A stretch of DNA of 64,000 nt from Ananas comosus (taxonomy: Eukaryota > Streptophyta > Magnoliopsida > Poales > Bromeliaceae): NCBI RefSeq assembly GCF_001540865.1, contig NC_033626.1:14017422-14081421 (forward strand). The letters run 5' to 3'. The notes beneath the pieces were generated by a model that saw nothing but the letters and a program-made list of their open reading frames with translations, did no database searches and was not told the DNA's origin. This document shows, piece after piece, positions 35,586 to 46,745 of this stretch. Within the stretch, counting starts at the first letter, position 1. Each line of letters starts with the position of its first letter. Made by a program: the position numbers and the translations under genes.

Positions 35586-37059
35586 GTATTCTTATATTAA
35601 GCGTAACTCGCCTTGGTTTTTGTTGTTTTCTTTTTCGATTATTTTTGCTTTCTCTCTCTCTGTCTTCGTCCTCTAATCTGCCAAGCATTTCGGAGCTTTT
35701 TGATTTCAGCGTAAAATTGTGAAAAAACAAAATTCACAAAAAAAAAATTCAAAAAAAAAAATTTACCGCCGCTTTAGTATTTTATTTATAAAAAAAATAA
35801 TTTTTCATTATAATTATTTGGTTGAAAAGAAAAGATATAGATAGAAAATATATTATATATTTTTTTATTATATATATATATATGTGTGTGTACGCGCGTG
35901 TAAAATGAAAAGGAGAGAGAGGGGGTCCACGAGGCACGTGGACTCTCTCTCACGCAATCCACGAGATGAGGGGACCTTGTGAATCGCATGCAAGAGAAGA
36001 CCCTTGAGCCACATTTTTAATACAGAGGTTTTCGTTTTCAGCTTGCTATCAGCAAGGAAACGAAAACTTTTAATTTTCTTAAAATATTTAAAATTTATTT
36101 TTGTGAAATTTTTTTATGAGTAACTAAATATTAGAAAGTTATTTTTCAAGTAAAATTTTTTTTTTGAATGATTCTACGGTGTACCCAACACGCTAGATCT
36201 CTTTCTAACTCTTTCCTCGTAGGTGTGAACACTCCGTCCACCCCCCATGTGATGTGACTTTGATGGAATAGCAATAAAATATGCAAATAACACATGATAC
36301 ATATGTACTCTATATTTTTTAATTCTTTACTCTTTTTTCTATTCAATATATTCGAGCATATAAGTTCATATACAATATGGTATTAAATATTATCATCTTA
36401 CTAATGTTATCATTGTTTATGCCAAGTTGATGTCTTCTTATGAACTTTGGATGAATCAAATTAATTAATCCATACATGAAACTAGTTTATAAAAGATGGC
36501 ATAAACTATAAATCTACGAGGAAATATATTAAAAGATAAATTGGTATCGCATGTATGAAAAGCATAGTTGGTTTTATGCTTTTTGGAGCGAGTCTAATTA
36601 ATGTGGGTTGACTTTGAGCCGGCTTATTAATATGCACGTACGGTAATTTGGGCACGCAAATTAACCGAAAAGTCATAATAATATCCGTGCGGCAGTAGAG
36701 AGATAGTACGCATGCAATGGTTGAGGTAGGTAGACCAGTTGATTTAGTGGTTCAGATTTTTTGAAGTAATAATTCTAAAAGATTTGAGCAAAAATTATTA
36801 TTATTAAGAAAGTTTTATTTTTGGTATCTTGTTTGAGCTTCTCGTTGAAATAAGAAAATAGTAGATTTTACCGTAATGATATTGCATTTTGGTTCAGAAT
36901 TCTTGCGCTTTGTTTTCTCGTATATATATAGTAGATTTTTTTTTTTTTTTTCACTTTGCACGTGGATGTAAGCAATTATCGATGTCGGCTTAAATGGACC
37001 AGCATCTTGTTCTGTGGCAGAAGATCAGTTTGGACCGAGGCACGTTTGAAATGATATGA

Positions 37060-37210
37060 GGATGGATTAAGTCGAGTCATTTACGATGTGGTGTGAGGCT
37101 GATTGGGCTAAATCACAATCGAGACTCTTAAGCATTATATCTGTACGCTTTAAGGGAATTAATTATGTATTCTAACCACTCGAACTTTTAGGATTAATGG
37201 TTAATTAGTC
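37060..37210 (+). mobile_element. Inverted relative of the 8960-9330 retroelement fragment
   Basis: GTGAGGCTGATTGGGC, then AATCACAATCGAGA and ACTCGAACTTTTAGGATTAA follow the reverse complement of the blocks near 9165-9270 in order. It is a dispersed non-coding repeat, heavily diverged, with no coding remains. Confidence 0.4.
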
Positions 37211-38778
37211 AACATTTCGATAGCCAACCACATAAATTTTGATCTTTTTCCTACTTTTATTTTTTTTACAATTTAATTTTCTTTATTTTTATACATTTAT
37301 GTTGATAGTGCACGACCAGCGATCCATCTAGTCTCCAACAGGTTAATTATGATTGCATGCATGTGGTTCTGAGGAAGACCTTCCAACTCCATCATTTTTA
37401 TATCTGCAATTTAATCATTAATTTTTTATCCAATATTAATTTTCTGATTAGCTGTAATTAGTTCTAAGTTGTAAATTACGTATTCTCTTTGCTAGATTGA
37501 TATCTCATTTCACGTGTGATTATGTAAGATAATTAGTATTACTTTATCCACCATCCACACAAAATTATCTTTAATATTTTATTATTTTATTGTTATATTA
37601 TTTAGAGCAATGTTCCGGACACTTAGTACGTAGTATTATATCCTCTTATAGTCAATATTTGTTCACCCGTCATATGAAAAGAAAAAAATTACAAAAGTCA
37701 TAATTATCTTAGCAATACAATTTTGTGATTAAATTCAAATAATTTCTAAATTATTTTATACTAATTGTCTCAAATTTTTTATTTTTGATTCTAGAAAAAA
37801 AACTTTATAAAAACTTTTGGACTTTGCAAAATACAATGAATATTTTAAAAAATTTATAAACTGTAAAAAGAATCATAGAAAGATTTTTATAGAATGGCAT
37901 AATTATCTTAGCCATGTCTCATCTAAAATTGATATGTAAGATTTAAAACATTTTGATTTTATTGTTATGTATCGAACTTTCTAAATGCTTTTTTTTACTT
38001 TCTTTCACTAAATTCTACAAAATTGATGTGCAAACTACTTACATTTGATTTATGTATGCCCCGTCAGAAATTAAGAGTATTTTTTGTCTTTTTAATAAAA
38101 CATGTTAAAATCTTTAAGCTAAGAATATTATGTTATTTGATAAATAATCCTATATTTGATATGATAACAAGATTTATGATTTTTTACCAAATTTTTTAGT
38201 AAATAATAACTAAAAATGATAAAACCTTTATAGAGTCGCTTGATACTACAACCTATTCCGCGCGCGTACCTTTGACTCCATATTAAAAAAAAAAAAACAT
38301 AATTTTTTTAACACAGTATATATAAAAATAATTATATTAAACCTAATCAGTTAGAGAATTCTAAACTGAAATAAAGTAAAATAAATATTAATATTAAATT
38401 TTAAAATTTACGCTATAGCATAATATAAAAAATAATTATTTCACGTTTACTAATTTAATTTGAATTGTACCACGCAAATGAAAACCGTTGATGTGATCAT
38501 GGTCATTAAATTTTTTAAAAGGATAAATACTTATAAGCTCATATTGAGAGGCTCTGAAAACACAGAAAAAGAAACAATGTTTGTAGTTAAATAAAAGGGA
38601 AAGAGCAAACTCCACCAGATGAAGTTAGGAAAAGCCAATTGATTAAAATCTAAAGAAAGACTAGCAAATTTTAAGCAACTTTTAATGAGGAGTTGTCGAA
38701 ATTACAATTCTTTTTGGTTGTAGATTTGATGTAAGCAGGAGTCTAATTGGGCTACCTAATTTAATAAGCAATATTAAG

Positions 38779-39950
38779 GATATAATTACGGGTGTAAAAC
38801 GGGCCGGGTGCCCCGTGGGCCGCGCGGCCCGGTCCGACTGCGGGCCGGGCCATGGCTCAGCATGGCTACTGTAGCATCCGTGTTAGGCCAGCCCGGCCCG
38901 TCTCTACGCACCGTGCTGGGCCGAGCCTCTGCGGCCTGTAGGCCCTGCACGGCACGGCCCGTGTCGGGCCTGGGCCGTGCTGGGCCGAACCTCTGCATTA
39001 GGCATGCATGATGCATGAGTGGTCAAGTCCCACTGTCCGTTGGATAGTGGGCCCAACGGCTGGGGAGAAGTTGGGTTGGGTACTTGGGTGTACTGTTTTT
39101 TTCAAGAAATAATATTTTTTTTTATTTTTTCAAAGAAAAAGTTAAAAATTTTAAAAAATATTTTTTTTATCAAAATAATCACAATGCCCTCTCTAATATT
39201 CAGAAATTTGACTGTTAGAGAGGCATTTTGATCAAAAACTAAAAAATATTTATATATATATTTTTTTGTATTTTTTAATATCAATTTCTCTTCAAATACT
39301 AAAAAATTATGAAAAAAAACTAATATTAATTTTATATTAAATATTTAAATTTATTGTTTGTGTTTTAATTTTTTTAATTTATAAAATTTTTAAATGAGTC
39401 TTAAAAATGTCGGGTATAATTGTGTAAATTAAAAGCTATAAGTCAAAAAGTTATAATTTAAACTCTTTTTCTTAAAAAAATATTTTTTTAAAAAATACAA
39501 ACTTTATGTAATATGATTAATACAAACATTATATATTTTTTGTAATTATTTTTTTTTAAAATATCAATTTCTCTTCAAATAATAAAAAAAATTAAAAATA
39601 TTTAATAAAAGAGTTTTCAAAAAGTTTGGTGTAACTGTGTAAAGTAAAAGCTATAAGTCAAATTTATAATTTAAATAAATTATAAAAAAATAATTTCTCA
39701 AAAAAAATTGTGGGAAAATATTAAAAAAAAATTGGGTTGGTAGCTAGCACTAAGCCCGGCCCGGTCCGGCCCGGCCTGGCCCGGCCCGGCNACCCGGCCG
39801 GGCCTCCTTCTCTGTATAAACGGGCCGGCGCGATCCGGCCCGGATTAATAACAGGGTCGAACCGGGCCGGCCTGACCCTGGATCGAATTGGCCCGGAAAG
39901 TATAGGCCGGGCCAGCCCGGCACGGCCCACATTACATCCCTAGATATAAT
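38779..39950. mobile_element. Non-autonomous hAT-type DNA transposon with 8-bp target duplication
   Basis: The 8-bp sequence GATATAAT occurs on both sides (38779-38786 and 39943-39950). The element between them is 38787-39942, 1156 bp. The left end reads TACGGGTGTAAAACGGGCC and the reverse complement of the right end TAGGGATGTAATGTGGGCC, a typical hAT terminal repeat. Both subterminal zones (about 38801-38995 and 39751-39935) are packed with GGGCCGGGC-like motifs in inverted arrangement, and the centre is AT-rich with internal direct repeats (for example AAAGCTATAAGTCAAA at 39430 and 39648). There is no transposase frame. One N at 39791. Confidence 0.85.
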
Positions 39951-42027
39951 GCATGTAAGACATAGATACTGTTACGTATGTACGATCATTGTCTTTGTTG
40001 TTGAACTTGGTCGAGCGCCATTGCATCCACTATTTACGTACACCGAGTCCAAAAGCTTTTAGCCATGCATGCACGGGGTGTCTCCTTTTTATAGCCCAAT
40101 TTGAAAACCTGTTATACGTGCATGGAAACAGGTGCAACCATGCAAGCAACCGTTAGCGTTGGACGTGGTAATTTAAAGTACGTGGATTATTAATTCGTGC
40201 TCTGTGTAACACAGCATATACCATTGGCCACAGTGGCACGTAATAGCCACTAATCCGGTAATTAACTCTTATAGAACTTTTATTCATTAATTAGCCAATT
40301 TTATACTTATGACAGTTAGAAATTGTTTAAATTTTCAAATATCAAACATATATAACACGTACTTTTGACTTCAGTTACAAATTGTTCAGCCCCTATATAA
40401 TTAACTAAAAAAATAAACATTGTCAGAGTTATTTTGATAAAAACAAATCAGATTTATCAAAAAATAATAAAATTCAGTCAGTGAATACCAACTAATAATT
40501 CAATAAATTTAAATTTGCTTGTCTGTTAATTTGTCACTGTCAAATTTATTTGTTAATTCAAAAACATCGCCCAATAAGTCAGTACGTTTCACGCTAGTCA
40601 ATGCGTATTGTGTAGTTACCGTGCCATAATTAATTAATTTATAATGTGATTAATTGTTGGGTCATATTAATTTCAGGAGAAAGTTAACCCTCTCCTCTTT
40701 TAATCCAACCATATATCCTATTTTATTAAAGCAAACAAAATGCCTCAATTCAGTGGACTATAGGGATTAACTTATCAAATAAGATGCGTTAATGTATGGA
40801 TTAAGACAATAATTTGCCTAATTAATTGTATTTGTTGGATTGTTGGAATGCCAACGCCCCTGCAATTACATATATAACACTGTTGTACGTACTCCACCTA
40901 ATGAAGGGGGTGGAGATCATTAATATAATAAGTACAAATTAATACAATCATTTTCCCTCAAAAAAAAAAAAATCATTCATATAATCATATATATAGAATG
41001 GTAAAATAAAAACAAAACAAGTTATTTTAATAAAGATAAAGTTGCATGCAGCTTATTAGATAGTGAAAATTGAAAGTAAAAATAGTAATAATTATAATTA
41101 AAACACAGAGAATATTTGGTTCATGGTTCAGGGCTCTCGTAACGTGGATCAAGTCCACATAATTTCTCGTCACAAAATGGCAAATTTTGAGGCATGCAAA
41201 TATTGAGATTTATAGACCAACTATATATCGCCTTACAAATTTTAAAACTTAAGCGGGTAGCATGCGACCTTTTTTTCAAAAAAAAAAAAAAAATAAAACT
41301 TAAAAAGTAAAATAAATGTAATTTCAGGAAATTGAGCATATGCAACTCCTTGAATAGTTTGGATTTACAATTGAGATTAGATTAAAGGGGATGTAATTAA
41401 TTAATGATCTACCTGTCCATTATTACACAACAATTCCGGGAGTCCGTGGCGGAATGCCAATGGTCGCCGACTTCAATCCATTTTTCAAGGAGTCGGTGGC
41501 GACACATCTCGCGATGCCTAGTTCATTTGATTTCACTTTCCCAAGCCGGTGATGCATACGCCGAGTTCATTTGGTTTGTCTTTCCCTACTCGTTGGTTAC
41601 AACGCCGACTTCACGTCAAAAGTAACTTACTTTACTCTTTAATGACTAGAAAAAACCAACCTAAATAATCATTACAAGTACTTAGTACAATTGTTCCTTA
41701 GCCACATAATCCAAATCACAAAATGTAAGAACCAAATTAAAAAGTTTAACTAATAAACTCTAAGATTTGGCCTTAAAATTATGGAACACATAGACGGATC
41801 GATTGCTTATATTTATCACGAAAAGGAAAGTCAAAAAAAGGGAATTGAAGCTTGATCATATATACATCATCGATCCTTTGCGAAAAGAGGTAAAATCCAT
41901 ATATGCCCTGTCAACTACTCCAATATATAATGTATGCTCAAATTTGAATTAATAAATAACACCAAACCGTACGTACGTGCAATTGGTTAGAGATAGTGAA
42001 GAGCTCTCTCGAATGGCAAGAGGAGCC
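39951..42027. other. Intergenic upstream of the glycine-rich protein gene
   Basis: AT-rich DNA. At 41435-41625 there is a moderately GC-rich patch in which variants of GAGTCCGTGGCG and GCCGACTTCA recur; no protein family was recognised. CGTACGTACGTGC lies at 41969. No gene was seen. Confidence 0.55.
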
Positions 42028-42035
42028 TATAAATA
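42028..42035 (+). promoter_or_regulatory. TATA box of the glycine-rich protein gene
   Basis: TATAAATA, 110 bases upstream of the start codon at 42145, compatible with a leader of about 80 bases. Confidence 0.65.
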
Positions 42036-42144
42036 TGATAGTGTGTAGGCATTGGCTCATTCACACCGTAGAAACTTGTAGTATATATATATTTCTAAGT
42101 TAAATATCTTGTATAGCATTTAGCGAGTGAGTTAATAATTAGAC

Positions 42145-43277
42145 ATGGGTTCTAAGGCTTTGCTTGTGCTTGGTGTTGTATTAGTGGCTTCTCTTCTTCT
42201 CATCCCTTCAGAGGTGGCAACAGCTAGGGAGCTGGTTGCAAATACTGGTCTCTCTCTCTCTCTAACTGTTTAGATTAGTGATTCTGCATGATTTATTATC
42301 ATTCTTCAATCTATATCATCCATTTTGTGGCGATGGATGTCGATAAGCGCTTCAGAAATGGAGTCCAGCTATATTATGCTTTCACAAGCACCGATGTTTT
42401 CGTACTTTCAAAAATATATATATACATGCACGCATGCATGAGTAATCTCTTATATATTGACGTTGCTTTACTCTCTCTCTCGATTACAGAAGAGAAGAAC
42501 GTGAAACAGGAGGGCCCTGCAGACCAGAAGCCTCCCGGTGAGTACGGCGTTTAGTATTATACGTCATTCTGATTTTCATTTGAGAAAAAGCCTGTTATAA
42601 ATCAATTTGATCAAGATTCTTCAACTTATGCTATTTATTTTGGGCCCGTCCTAATTACAGAAGAGAAGAATGCGAAGCAAGACGACAGCAAAGGTCAAAA
42701 GAAGTTTGATGGCTATTATGGAGGCTTTCCTGGCGGCGGCTTTCCTGGAGGCGGCTATCCTGGCGGCGGCTTTCCTGGAGGCGGCTTTCCTGGAGGCGGC
42801 TTTCCCGGAGGAGCGAATGCAGAAGAGAAGAACGCGAAGCAAGAGGACCCCGCAGACCATAAGCCTCCCGGTGAGTACGGCGTTTAGTGTTAGTCATTCC
42901 GATTTCCATTTGTTTGAACAAGATTCTTCAACTTATGTTGTTCATTTTGGGCCCGTCGTGTTGCAGGAGAGAAGAATGTGAAGCAGGCAGGACTCAGAGA
43001 CCAAAAGTATTTTGGTGGTCCTTTCGGCGGTTACCCGGGAGGCGGCTATCCCGGAGGCGGTTACAGTGGTGGATATCCTGGCGGAGGATACTACGGTGGA
43101 TATCCCGGCGGAGGATACTACGGTGGATATCCCGGTGGAGGGTACTATGGTCGATATCCCAAACGTGGATACTACGGTGGCTATCCTGGACGTGGTGGCT
43201 ACGACAGAGGATACGATGGTGACCGTGGCGGCGATGATTACGACGGTGGCTATTCCGGTGGGAGTGGTGGCAACTGA
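42145..43277 (+). CDS. Secreted glycine-rich protein with duplicated exon modules
   Basis: Four exons: 42145-42247, 42490-42537, 42661-42870 and 42967-43277; 223 aa. A signal peptide (MGSKALLVLGVVLVASLLLI) is followed by ARELVANT. A charged module EEKNxKQxxxxDxKPPG then occurs in exon 2, at the end of exon 3 and, shortened, at the start of exon 4. It alternates with glycine-rich stretches: GGFPGGGFPGGGYPGG in exon 3 and YPGGGYYGG repeats in exon 4, ending in an Asp/Arg/Gly tail. This is the layout of plant cell-wall glycine-rich proteins (GRP with ARELxE-type N-terminus). Intron 2 and intron 3 are near-copies, so the gene grew by duplicating an exon-intron unit. All introns are in the same phase, so the modules can be added without breaking the frame. 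Confidence 0.9.
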
Positions 43278-44251
43278 GAATGCTGCGGTCGTGGGGCGAC
43301 AGGTCTCTGATGCTGAATTTCAAACTGAGCTGCATAACTAGGTGGATCATGTAGCTAGTCTTGTGCAGCTCCTACTAAATATTGTGGGTTATGAAAATAA
43401 GGTGTAATAATATGAACCAACTACATGGGATTATGAGTTTGTCAAAACCAACTCAAATGTCATTAGAACGGTAAATAAACTGAGTTGGTGTGCTGTGTAC
43501 TCGCAATAAGCACATTTTATCTGTACCACCAGTCTACTTGGTTAATTAATTTTACTTTGTTAGCAAGCTACAATAATTAATTAAGGCATCCATTTTTATA
43601 GTGATAAGATCTAGAAGTAATTAACCAATTATTATTACTTAGGTGTGTTTATCTATGAAGCTTTTGAACTACTCTTGATGAATTATTATGTAAGAAATCT
43701 GGTTAATAATAATTTTGATCATCTGTCGAAAAACTGTTCAGGAAACCGCCTGAATTTCCCGTATAATTATTATTCCAAAAAACAAAACTTTCCCCGCTCT
43801 GCTTCGCAAACTCTTACACCACACCACTGATGTCAATAAAAGAAGAACATCGGCAACCTATCAGATACTCTTGAGATTAAAAAGCCTCAACCATGGAAAA
43901 AGATAAACATCAGTTGACGCGCAAGGAGAGACACTGTTATTTACTTGCCAACAAGTACTTGAATAATACATAAATTCATCTGACTCCGTCTAATTCGAGT
44001 TCGCGACTAACCAATCCCCATACAGATGTTTACCATACCTAGCAACGAACGAACAAAATATACAAACGAAACAAACTGGATACCAAGAATTACAAACAAG
44101 CAAAAGAAAATCCGAGGATAAAATGACAGCAAAAGTGCGAAGCTTTCTTATCAGGCCTGTATTACCATTACAGACGCTTAGCCTTTTCTTTCCCTCTGTC
44201 GGCGACTGCGAATTACTGAAACCGATAGCTTATGAGGGTGAAAGAGTTCAC
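43278..44251. other. Convergent intergenic spacer
   Basis: 3' UTRs of the glycine-rich protein gene (plus) and RhoGDI gene (minus). AT-rich; nothing else recognised. Confidence 0.6.
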
Positions 44252-46556
44252 TTAGCTTGTTGTTGATGGCCATTCTCTGCGTATGTCAAATGTGTAATTG
44301 ATCTCCAAGTAACACCTGCGGTCGTCGTCAATGAACTGATACAATAATTTCACAGAACGTAAAATTAATGCAAAGGTCATTGTAATTATATGTTATCAAA
44401 CTCTATAAACCTATGATACCAAGATCATGTATAGATGGTGATCATGAGAAGATAGATGAACTAACTTTTGAATCTAAGGCTTAATGCTTGCAAAAATAAA
44501 ATTGAAGGGGCCAGAATTAATACTTTACCTTAGTTCTTGCGGAATATGATCCTCTTGCAAAATAGCCAGATGGAGTGGTCTCTTCCGGTGTCTTGAATGT
44601 ATAAGGCTCGAGCTGCGGGCTAAATGTCCCCAGCATTTCTTTGGTGCTATCAACTGAAACAGAAAGTTTATCTTAGTTAATAACAAAAGCAACAATACCA
44701 AAAGAAAAAAAAAGGAATGAAAGATCCAACTTTATATGCTGTTCATTATAAATTATTCAAAGCAAAATTGAAAACTGAAAAGGTTAAACCCCCCATGATA
44801 GTAATTTCATTTACAGTTTCCCTTCCTGAAACATAAAACAGGACTTTAGTGTTCAAACTATTAGCATTTAATCCCGTACTCGTCGCATTTTTCATCCAGG
44901 ACTCGTAGCAAAGTCTTAAAATATGATATTTCCCACCACAAAGGCGTATATTTGACATTTCTGATCATTTTTTTTACGACTGCCTAACAATTCTAGAACA
45001 GAAGATGAGGCAGGAAGGGAGATAGTGCTAATGTAGACTCAAAATTAATATTTCAGAGCCCAAAGTGTGGATGGTGCTATTTTCGGATAGGTTTTCTGCA
45101 ATTTTGCCCCAAATTAAAAAAAAAAAAAGGAAAAAAAAAACAAATCTCATTTTATGTAGATAAATGTGAAGATCTCACCTTTGAGACCAGTTTTCCAAAC
45201 TGTGTTTGCATATCTGAGACCAGAAACAATGTTATTGCGAACGGAGAAGGCGAACTTGAGCTTGTAGTGGCTACCTTCTTTTAGAGTAAACCACACACCC
45301 TTCGAATTCGGTTCCACAGGGAGTGGCAGGACAATATCCGGCCTACCAGGAGATTGGATTGAGAGGCTCAAAATCTTAACTTCTGGTTCCGATGTTTCTG
45401 CAACACAGTAAAATCGGAATTTAGGCCAAACTCATAGTAAGTTTAAGTTGATTTGAGGCCTAAAACTGCAATCACTTGGCCTCAACCAACTTCATTTCGT
45501 TATGTAGTTCGAATTTATTGAACTGTTCAAGATGCTGAGATTGAAGGTCGCTATTTCCCAAATTTTGCATGAGATAGCAAAAGATAAAAATGCCACCACA
45601 GCGATAAAAAACTGAGAAGATGATGCAATTTAATATTACCCTGCATTGACATGATTAGGATTAAAATGGTAAGGTCAACTTAAAATTAAATAAAAGAAAC
45701 AAATTAAGATGCAGCTATTGAAAGATTCCTCATAATTCCTTAAAAAAAAAATAAAACCTATTAATTATTGTTAAAAGTTCAAGGGAAGTTATCAGATATC
45801 AAGGAAAGCTTTATGTGCATGAATTGAACTTTTCTTCGAGCAAATTTTGTACCTTAAAACTTAACAAAAGAACAAATTTTAGGACAAAAGGAAATGGGGT
45901 TACCTCCCACAGAGCTCAAATCTACACTTCCCAAAAGCTGCTCCTTCCACCTCCTCAGACTCTCATCATCCTGAACACCTCAAAGTTAACACATAAAAAG
46001 TTAAACCATCCATGAAATTCAGTTATCATAAGAAGCTTAAAAAATAAAAAGGAAAGTAATTTACAACTTTTGTTGTGTAATTCAGAGTTGAATTTCATTC
46101 TCATAGAGTTTTAATTATTACAATCTATCCTTTAATTTGATTTGATTTCAATCATATCCTCAAATTTCAGTTTTAGCAAACCAGACCCTGAGATTCTGCC
46201 TCATTTGTCTTTTGTCTTTAGAGCTTCAAATTTAACAAAACAGAGTCTAACAATGGTGTTCCCTTTTTTTTGATGATACACTAAGAAGCGAGATAGTAGT
46301 TATGTAAAAATTGCTTAAGGGACTAAATTGTTAAGTACAATTAAAAAGCAACATCAAACTATATAGACTAAATTTGTAGCTAAATCAAAAACAGGTGGAA
46401 TACGCAAAAAAATGGAGACTACAATAAAAGGAAAAGAAAAAAAAGGGGAGTAAAAAAACGAGCCAAAACCTTATCTTTCTCAATCTGTTCTTTGAGACTA
46501 ACTTGAGGACCCAAATCAATCCCTTTCCCGCCCTTCCCAGCTTCCTCTCCTTCCTT

Positions 46557-46588
<32 letters not shown>

Positions 46589-46745
46589 CAGTACTCCCAG
46601 AGAGAGATGCCTCGCTTATTTGCCTATTGAGACTCTCACCGCTACTATGTTTCCCATTCTCTTCTCTCTCACGCTCCTCCCCCTCTCTCTTCTCCTTCAA
46701 ACCCACGTCCTTAGACCGCGAAAGAGCTCCCATGGCGAACGACAT
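44252..46745 (-). CDS. Rho GDP-dissociation inhibitor (RopGDI)
   Basis: Five exons: 46470-46745, 45904-45970, 45179-45397, 44529-44653 and 44252-44335; 256 aa. RhoGDI extracts prenylated Rac/Rop GTPases from membranes and limits where they are active; the Arabidopsis member SCN1 confines root-hair initiation. Recognisable blocks are KDDESLRRWKEQLLGSVD (switch-binding arm), SPGRPDIVLPLP, WFTLKEGSHYKLKFAFSV, NNIVSGLRYANTVWKTG, MLGTFSPQLEPYTF, PEETTPSGYFARGSYSARTK, and the C-terminal YLEINYTFDIRREWP of the isoprenyl-binding immunoglobulin-like domain. The N-terminus is a long, variable acidic region with an uninterrupted aspartate tract coded by ATC/GAT repeats. I chose the ATG at 46745 (MSFAMGALSRSKD), which matches family N-termini, not the longer open frame from 46844. 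Confidence 0.94.
46558..46586. repeat. (ATC)n trinucleotide repeat coding a poly-Asp tract in RhoGDI
   Basis: On the minus strand this is a run of GAT codons inside exon 1, giving about ten aspartates. Length variation would keep the frame. Confidence 0.9.

Larger units (their letters stand above)
31218..38778. other. 7.5-kb AT-rich gene-free region
   Basis: No supported gene. The region carries the tandem repeats listed separately, long A/T runs and many fragments like GTTTGGTTGAAAA and CCGTTCCAAACATCC that look like ends of decayed MITEs (for example 31555-31760 and 35765-35860 share a block). A block at 37060-37210 is an inverted relative of the 8960-9330 repeat. A small palindrome GTCCACG/CGTGGAC containing a G-box lies at 35925-35943. 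Every open frame here is short and of low complexity. Confidence 0.6.

Noticed and set aside
38786..39016. GC-rich open frames on both strands rich in Arg, Gly and Pro
   Set aside because: They lie in the subterminal motif array of the hAT element and change with the repeat; no protein family fits.
39721..39943. Similar Arg/Pro/Gly-rich open frames interrupted by an N
   Set aside because: Same explanation: right subterminal array of the transposon.
42651..43350. Long alternative-frame open frames across the glycine-rich gene (both strands)
   Set aside because: Repeat-driven shadows of the glycine-rich frame; only the called frame has a signal peptide and phased introns.
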